Below, one piece after another: positions 40,393-44,839 of a DNA stretch of 44,839 nucleotides. Origin of the DNA: an uncultured bacterium (GTDB lineage Bacteria > Patescibacteriota > Minisyncoccia > Phycocordibacterales > CAIZLB01); assembly GCA_903936565.1 (NCBI GenBank), contig CAIZVZ010000009.1:1-44839 (forward strand). The letters are read 5' to 3'. The notes under the pieces are model-generated. The model was not told where the DNA came from, ran no database searches, and saw only the letters and a program-made list of their open reading frames with translations. Positions within the stretch are counted from its first letter, which is position 1, and the number at the start of each line of letters is the position of its first letter. The position numbers and the translations under genes were made by a program.

Positions 40393-42516
40393 ATGTTTGA
40401 TAAAGGTAAATTAGAACAGTATAAATCTATCTTCCGAGGTCATGCTGATATATATCCAAGAAGATGGGAAAAGGGTGAAAAAAGTGGCTGGAGCCCAGCG
40501 TACTCTTTTGATTGGAACGAATTCAATGCCCATAGAGCTGCTGGTGGAACTATCAAGAATTTTGAAAATAAGACACTACTACCACTCACCGATCTTGCTT
40601 TAAGTAATCATCTGAGTGGTAAAGAAACGGTCGGTATCTATCCTATACTACCCGATAACACTTCGTATTTTATTGCAGCAGATTTTGATGAAGATGACTG
40701 GAAAGCAGATAGTCAAAAATTCGTTGCAGAATGCTCAAAAGTTAACCTGAAAGCTTATACTGAAATATCTAGATCTGGAAACGGAGCACATGTGTGGATA
40801 TTTTTTGCTGGTGCATACCCGTGTTGGAAATCGCGAGCGATAGCCCTTGAAATTATTCGTAAAACTTTCAGCTATTCAGAATTTAGTAAAGAAATAAGTT
40901 TTGATAGACTATTTCCAAACCAAGACGCAATTACTGATGGTGGATTTGGAAACTTAATAGCTCTACCATTACAGGGTGAGCGAGTTACTCATGGAACATC
41001 TGTTTTCTGTGATAATGCTAACTTTATTCCACACCAAGATCAGTGGGAATTTTTAGGGTCTATACATAAACATAGTTTAGTGGAACTAGATTCTACGTAC
41101 TGTGTGGTTATAGGGGAAGATTCGTTTATAGAAGAAATTGATACGAGTAATTCTATAGTACACATTGTCTTAGACAGCTCTATTCATATTAAAAAGAATG
41201 AACTTAATTCTAAGGTAACTGCATTTATAAAAGAAGGATTAAATATATACAATAAGGAATATATTGTTAAGAAACAACTTGGTAAGTCTATCTTTGGTAC
41301 GGAAAAGTATTTTAATTTGATACAAGATCTAGGCGACATAATTACACTTCCTAGAGGTTTTTTAGAAAGGCTAATTGAATATTTAAGTAATGAAAAAATA
41401 GGATATAAAGTCAAAGAAAATTATACAGAACATGAAAAAAATAAATTCAGTAGTTCTATTACTCTTCGTTCAGAGCAAGAAAAGGTGCTAGTCGAAATTA
41501 AAGACAAGACAAATGGCATAATTATTGCTCCACCAGGAAGTGGAAAAACAATCATGGCATTACAACTTATTTCTGAACTTTGTCTCCCAGCACTGATATT
41601 AGTAAATCGTAATCAATTACTTTCACAGTGGATAGATCGGACAGAGCAATTTCTCGGAATTCCAAAAGTTCAGATTGGCGTCATTTCTGGAGTAAAGAAA
41701 AAAGTCGGTAAACAAATAACTATTGCCACACTGCAAACACTGGCGAGGTATAAAGGTATTAAAGAAATTACAGATTCATTTGGTATTATAATAATTGATG
41801 AATGCCATCATATTCCAGCAAAAACATATCGTGAGGTTATTAATTCATTTAAGAGTAAATATTGTTATGGACTAACAGCGACACATGAACGAAAATTTGG
41901 ACAAGAAGCAGTTACTGAATTATGCATTGGACAAGTAATAGCTGAAATAGAAAATGATTCAGTGGCTCAAGACAGATCATTTAATGTTCAAATTATTAAC
42001 TCAAGTATTGAGCTACCTTTTCGATATAAAAATGATCATTATGAAATACTTGCGAAGACAATCTCATATGACACTTCACGAAACAAACTTATCCTTGATG
42101 CACTATTACCACATTTAAATCAAAACCATAAAATACTCATCCTTACGGAGCGTAAAGAGCATATTGAGGTTTTATCACTAAATCTCCGAAGCCAAACAGA
42201 AATACTGACCATTTCAGGCGATGACTCACCCAGACAAAGAAAGCTAAAACATGCACAGATAAAATCTGGTAATTTCAAAGTACTCATTGCCACAGGGCAA
42301 CTTCTTGGTGAGGGTTTTGATATGGAAGGATTCGATGCACTTGTCCTATCCTTCCCAATTGCATTTGAGGGCAAACTCAAGCAGTATATTGGCAGACTTC
42401 GCGGTACAGGCACAAAATACGTTATTGATATTAGAGACCCTCTTGTAGATTTTCTTGAAAGACAGTTTAAGAAGAGAAAGAAACTTTACGATATGTTAGA
42501 AAATAGGACAGTGTAA
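40393..42516 (+). CDS. AEP primase-like / superfamily 2 helicase fusion
   Basis: A 707-residue protein with two parts. Residues 1-230 resemble the archaeo-eukaryotic primase (AEP) domain of TOTE conflict systems: YFIAADFDEDDW (about 92-103, DxD metal site) and EISRSGNGAHVWIFF (sGxH motif, about 129). From about 350 comes a superfamily 2 helicase: Walker A APPGSGKT (379), DECHH (469, DEAH variant), GLTATHERK, IATGQLLGEGFDMEGFDALVL and the arginine-finger motif QYIGRLRGTG. The usual nuclease part of some such systems is missing. Co-transcribed with fic. Likely a defence or element-maintenance protein. Confidence 0.85.
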   Translation: MFDKGKLEQYKSIFRGHADIYPRRWEKGEKSGWSPAYSFDWNEFNAHRAAGGTIKNFENKTLLPLTDLALSNHLSGKETVGIYPILPDNTSYFIAADFDEDDWKADSQKFVAECSKVNLKAYTEISRSGNGAHVWIFFAGAYPCWKSRAIALEIIRKTFSYSEFSKEISFDRLFPNQDAITDGGFGNLIALPLQGERVTHGTSVFCDNANFIPHQDQWEFLGSIHKHSLVELDSTYCVVIGEDSFIEEIDTSNSIVHIVLDSSIHIKKNELNSKVTAFIKEGLNIYNKEYIVKKQLGKSIFGTEKYFNLIQDLGDIITLPRGFLERLIEYLSNEKIGYKVKENYTEHEKNKFSSSITLRSEQEKVLVEIKDKTNGIIIAPPGSGKTIMALQLISELCLPALILVNRNQLLSQWIDRTEQFLGIPKVQIGVISGVKKKVGKQITIATLQTLARYKGIKEITDSFGIIIIDECHHIPAKTYREVINSFKSKYCYGLTATHERKFGQEAVTELCIGQVIAEIENDSVAQDRSFNVQIINSSIELPFRYKNDHYEILAKTISYDTSRNKLILDALLPHLNQNHKILILTERKEHIEVLSLNLRSQTEILTISGDDSPRQRKLKHAQIKSGNFKVLIATGQLLGEGFDMEGFDALVLSFPIAFEGKLKQYIGRLRGTGTKYVIDIRDPLVDFLERQFKKRKKLYDMLENRTV

Positions 42517-42558
42517 CCACCGAAGATTAATGCCTGTTTAAAAGACTTGAAATATTAA

Positions 42559-42585
42559 TAGGTTCGAGTCTCTGTCCCATCCGCT
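42559..42585 (+). pseudogene. Possible 3' tRNA fragment
   Basis: AGGTTCGAGTCTCTGTCCCATCCGC looks like the T loop and 3' acceptor end of a tRNA. The T-stem pairing is poor and no upstream half exists, so this is weak. Confidence 0.35.
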
Positions 42586-42615
42586 CTATACAGAGCTAAA
42601 AAAATGTTATTTTAA

Positions 42616-42645
42616 CGCGACCAGAGCTATGCTCTTGTTGGCGGG
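42616..42645. repeat. Post-tRNA hairpin repeat, copy 2
   Basis: cgcgaccagagctatgctct followed by tgttggcggg. AGAGC-TAT-GCTCT forms a small hairpin. Same element as 39140-39169. Confidence 0.65.
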
Positions 42646-42713
42646 CCCACGAGGACTCGAACCTCGAACTGCGGTTTTGGAGACCGTCGTTTTACCATTG
42701 AAACTATAGGCCC
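42639..42713 (-). tRNA. tRNA-Trp (anticodon CCA)
   Basis: Acceptor GGGCCTA/TGGGCCC, D arm with GTTTCAATGGTAAAAC, anticodon arm CGGT-CTCCAAA-ACCG with U33 and anticodon CCA, T arm CGAGG-TTCGAGT-CCTCG, discriminator G73 (a tRNA-Trp identity base) and an encoded CCA. The rest of the 42517-42876 interval holds a tRNA fragment, a hairpin repeat and AT-rich sequence. Confidence 0.93.
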
Positions 42714-42876
42714 GTAATGTTCTTCTTATCAAAACCCAAGTTAAATAAGGACTCTTTGGTTTTGTTCCTCTATCTTAATCTATTTTAGGCAAAAAGCCAA
42801 TTTTTTGGCATTTTTTAATTGGGCTTTATTTATATAGACAAAGCCATTAGGACTTCACCTTATTCCCCACCTTCCC

Positions 42877-43752
42877 TTACTCGCTCTTCAATACTTTAGC
42901 GGTCTTGCTACTTAGATCATACTCCACAGTCTTAAGATGTTCATTGTCCGGATTATTCCAAGCGGTCTGATATGTTATTTTATTATTACCATCAAACTTT
43001 GCTCCGCCTGCAATTGTATAGCCTTCCTTCTCCCAGTTTGGTAAGTCAAATGTCTTGTTTTCTTTGATATAATAAACAGCGACGACCACTCTGTCTGAAT
43101 CACCCTTTGATACGGTAGTCTTTTCTCTTGTGAATGCGACAATATTTCCATCATCTGAAATATCCTCGATTTGTTGCATATTTAATTTTGTAGAATTTTT
43201 GACAATGATTTGATTCACCTTATTAGTCTTGAAATTATAAACAAAAAACTTTCTTGCAAATATTTGATTTAATACATAGTATCCTCCTAATCCATCTGGT
43301 CTAGCATAAAAATACAATCTGTTTTTATCTGAACTTAATTTGTGAATCACAAGATACGATCCCAAATCTCTGTATTTATAAATCTCTTTTGCAACCCCTT
43401 TTGAATCAACTATTGATAACCTTGAGGTAAACATGAGAGGGTTTGTATCTTCTGTTGTAGTTGCCGTGTCCAGCTTGGCAACCGCACTCCTACCATCTCC
43501 TAAACTTATGGAACTGTTCGTATAATCGACAGGACTTGGATGTGTTGATACATCTGGAGGCGCAGGAAGTTTTGGAAGATTCTGGGCATTGTCGCCACTA
43601 AAGGCAATTGAATTCCCATCAACGGAGAATCCACTAAATTCATTTTGTTCCTCTTCCCTTGCAATCAAAAATCTATCAAGTGCGAACGTAAATGCACTCA
43701 ATGAAAGTATAGCGAATAGAATTGCCAATATTATTTGTTTATCGTTTTTCAC
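42877..43752 (-). CDS. Membrane-anchored beta-propeller-like protein
   Basis: A 291-residue protein with an N-terminal membrane anchor (about 7-27), a Pro/Ser-rich linker (LPKLPAPPDVSTHPSPVDYT) and an extracytoplasmic domain with TolB/WD40-like strand repeats: HKLSSDKNRLYFYARPDGLGG, EDISDDGNIVAFTREKT and GAKFDGNNKITYQTAW. Usually such blades bind proteins or glycans. Function unknown. It stands alone between tRNA-Trp and the tandem paralogues. Confidence 0.65.
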   Translation of the reverse strand: MKNDKQIILAILFAILSLSAFTFALDRFLIAREEEQNEFSGFSVDGNSIAFSGDNAQNLPKLPAPPDVSTHPSPVDYTNSSISLGDGRSAVAKLDTATTTEDTNPLMFTSRLSIVDSKGVAKEIYKYRDLGSYLVIHKLSSDKNRLYFYARPDGLGGYYVLNQIFARKFFVYNFKTNKVNQIIVKNSTKLNMQQIEDISDDGNIVAFTREKTTVSKGDSDRVVVAVYYIKENKTFDLPNWEKEGYTIAGGAKFDGNNKITYQTAWNNPDNEHLKTVEYDLSSKTAKVLKSE

Positions 43753-43865
43753 AAAGACAATAATACCCTAGACAAAGCAATTTATCAATTTTATATATCA
43801 ATTACAGCGCAGTTTACCCCTTTATTACCCCACATTTGCGAAACGAAAAGCCAATAAGTCATAGA

Positions 43866-43893
43866 TTGTTAATAAAAGGGCATCTGCTATAAT
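43866..43893 (+). promoter_or_regulatory. Promoter of the tandem small-protein operon
   Basis: TTGTTA (43866-43871), a 16-base spacer and a consensus TATAAT (43888-43893), 29 bases before the ATG at 43923. Confidence 0.65.
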
Positions 43894-43922
43894 TAAGAGA
43901 TTATAAGTTAATCACAAAACAA

Positions 43923-44210
43923 ATGGCCGAAAAACAAACAAAACCCGAAACATTTGATGTGAGTGAGTTGTATGGAAGACTGGATCAGGCTCTATACGAC
44001 CACAGAGAGGAGGAGGCAAAGTATGAGCGAGTCATAACGGAGGAAATGGCAAAACGCTACGAATCCGCAATTAACACCGCAATAGAGATTGGAAGAATGC
44101 ACCCCCACCCTATTCCAAAAGAGGAACTCCACAAAGTTTTGGACAAAATGAAAAAGGATGGCGAAATAGACGAATCCGTTCATCGGATAATAATGGAACA
44201 CGTTTACTAA
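43923..44210 (+). CDS. Small helical protein, paralogue 1
   Basis: A 95-residue acidic-basic helical protein not matched to a known family. The part from residue 40 (ITEEMAKRYESAINTAIEIGRMHPHPIPKEELHKVLDKMKKDGEIDESVHRIIMEHV) aligns with the second gene (ITEEMIAWQGQAVNVMHGIR...), so they are tandem duplicates. No signal peptide or membrane segment. First gene of a two-gene operon; 11 bases separate the two. Confidence 0.6.
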   Translation: MAEKQTKPETFDVSELYGRLDQALYDHREEEAKYERVITEEMAKRYESAINTAIEIGRMHPHPIPKEELHKVLDKMKKDGEIDESVHRIIMEHVY

Positions 44211-44221
44211 CACAATAATTT

Positions 44222-44575
44222 ATGCACGAAGGAGCACCACGACCACACATGCCTTATGATGAAGAGCCATATGATGTCTCTCCTCATAAGGAAAAGTCAC
44301 CGATGAATCAAGAATTCAGCTTTAGTGTTGATGTTGTTTCTGATGACTTAGACATGATAATTCCCGAATTTAATAAATATCTCGAATCATTAGGTGATGA
44401 AATCACAGAAGAGATGATTGCCTGGCAGGGACAGGCTGTTAACGTTATGCATGGCATAAGAAATAGTGACCCAAGACCAACTTCAATATCAGAGCTCATT
44501 GCTGAATTAAAAAGAAGAGAGGCGCTTGGCGAATTAACATCTCAAGCAAGAGAATTGATTGTCGGGATATTATAA
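44222..44575 (+). CDS. Small helical protein, paralogue 2
   Basis: A 117-residue protein with a disordered, Pro/Asp-rich N-terminus (MHEGAPRPHMPYDEEPYD) and a C-terminal domain homologous to the preceding gene: ITEEMIAWQGQAVNVMHGIRNSDPRPTSISELIAELKRREALGELTSQARELI. Shared features are the ITEEM opening and a G(E)-(L/I) turn between two helices. Function unknown; it ends at a strong terminator. Confidence 0.6.
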   Translation: MHEGAPRPHMPYDEEPYDVSPHKEKSPMNQEFSFSVDVVSDDLDMIIPEFNKYLESLGDEITEEMIAWQGQAVNVMHGIRNSDPRPTSISELIAELKRREALGELTSQARELIVGIL

Positions 44576-44599
44576 AATTCAAAATTAGGTAAAAGAATT

Positions 44600-44635
44600 G
44601 CGCCGCGGCCCCCTTTTGGGGTCCGCGGCGCTTTT
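44600..44635. terminator. Bidirectional intrinsic terminator
   Basis: GCGCCGCGG(C)CCCC pairs with GGGG(T)CCGCGGCGC around a TTTT loop and is followed by TTTT. It lies between convergent genes and can serve both. Confidence 0.85.
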
Positions 44636-44656
44636 CACAATTCCCCATCGTCCTCC

Positions 44657-44839
44657 TTAATATGGAGGATAGGAGTAACTGCGCAACTTCCAATTGACGC
44701 AAAAGTGTGCGATGTAGCGTGCGGTTAGCAAAGCAACAACAGGCATAATGACCAGTGGGTACGACCACCAGCCCCATGGCACATTTTTCACCAACAGTGC
44801 AATGATGCCGAACTGAAGCGGTGTGGACACACAGAAAGT
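44657..44839 (-). CDS. Partial membrane protein (C-terminus)
   Basis: Not in the ORF track, because the start is outside the window. The minus strand from 44839 to the stop at 44657 reads 60 residues without interruption: two hydrophobic stretches (LQFGIIALLV and WWSYPLVIMPVVALLTARYIAHFCV) and a basic, Tyr/Pro-rich end (NWKLRSYSYPPY). GC is higher than in most of the window. Family unknown. The track ORF 44496-44777 overlaps in another frame and crosses the terminator, so it is rejected. Confidence 0.6.
   Translation of the reverse strand, partial: TFCVSTPLQFGIIALLVKNVPWGWWSYPLVIMPVVALLTARYIAHFCVNWKLRSYSYPPY

Noticed and set aside
44496-44777. 93-residue minus-strand ORF in the track
   Set aside because: It runs through the GC-rich terminator and overlaps, in another frame, the better-supported partial membrane protein gene ending at 44657.
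1-44839. CRISPR array
   Set aside because: Read for regularly spaced direct repeats; only the three 10-bp tandem repeats before fic and the scattered palindromes were found, none with spacers.

Overview
The window looks like one stretch of a Patescibacteria (Candidate Phyla Radiation, CPR) chromosome, probably of the Parcubacteria/Paceibacteria type. This is inferred from gene style: low GC, compact housekeeping genes, many small proteins without recognisable family, almost no Shine-Dalgarno sequences, VanZ/DUF817, YibE/F and UMF1-type membrane proteins, and ORF6N genes. The standard bacterial code fits: TGA is used as a stop. No 16S rRNA or ribosomal protein gene is present to settle the lineage.

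Layout. (1) 1-11.5 kb, housekeeping: a signal-peptide gene cut by the window start, ftsQ-like, serS, dprA, topA, an ORF6N-domain gene buried in short palindromes, a parB-family gene, tRNA-Leu(CAA) abutting miaA, then an ECF sigma factor and a probable membrane anti-sigma partner. (2) 11.5-16.5 kb: a MacAB-like export operon (HlyD-type adaptor, ATPase, FtsX-like permease) bracketed by two membrane-anchored proteins with a DUF5666-like domain and closed by a terminator. (3) 16.8-26.5 kb, mixed accessory genes: winged-helix regulator, UMF1-type MFS transporter, 2H phosphoesterase / Nudix / zinc-ribbon set, VanZ-DUF817 fusion, receiver-domain protein, APH-like kinase, YibE/F protein and an inositol-monophosphatase family enzyme flanked by diverged direct repeats. 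(4) 26.7-42.5 kb, accessory and conflict-related region: a four-gene operon with a DUF3800-like protein and a YDY-repeat protein; a ParB-methyltransferase with a terminase-small-like HTH protein; a secreted nuclease and a membrane protein behind a structured leader; a beta-solenoid protein; a large serine recombinase; a restriction-modification cluster (MutH/Sau3AI-like nuclease, C5 methyltransferase, MutL/MORC-like GHKL ATPase); and a Fic + primase-helicase operon lying between tRNA pieces. (5) 42.6-44.8 kb: tRNA-Trp, a propeller-like anchored protein, two tandem paralogous small proteins and the end of a membrane protein gene.

How it fits together. The best system candidate is 35.0-42.5 kb. 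A single-domain MutH-like nuclease and its C5 methyltransferase sit next to a GHKL ATPase, which recalls the MutL-MutH partnership and the published MutL/MORC-like genes of restriction systems. A Fic enzyme and an AEP primase-helicase follow, bracketed by a strange tRNA-like gene and tRNA fragments. Two expression patterns run through the window. Several genes have a -10 hexamer exactly 6 nt before the ATG (leaderless mRNAs). Three GC-richer genes instead share a long 5'-UTR hairpin, an A/C-rich linker without Shine-Dalgarno, and a strong terminator.

All family assignments come from reading motifs in the translations; no database search or folding program was run.
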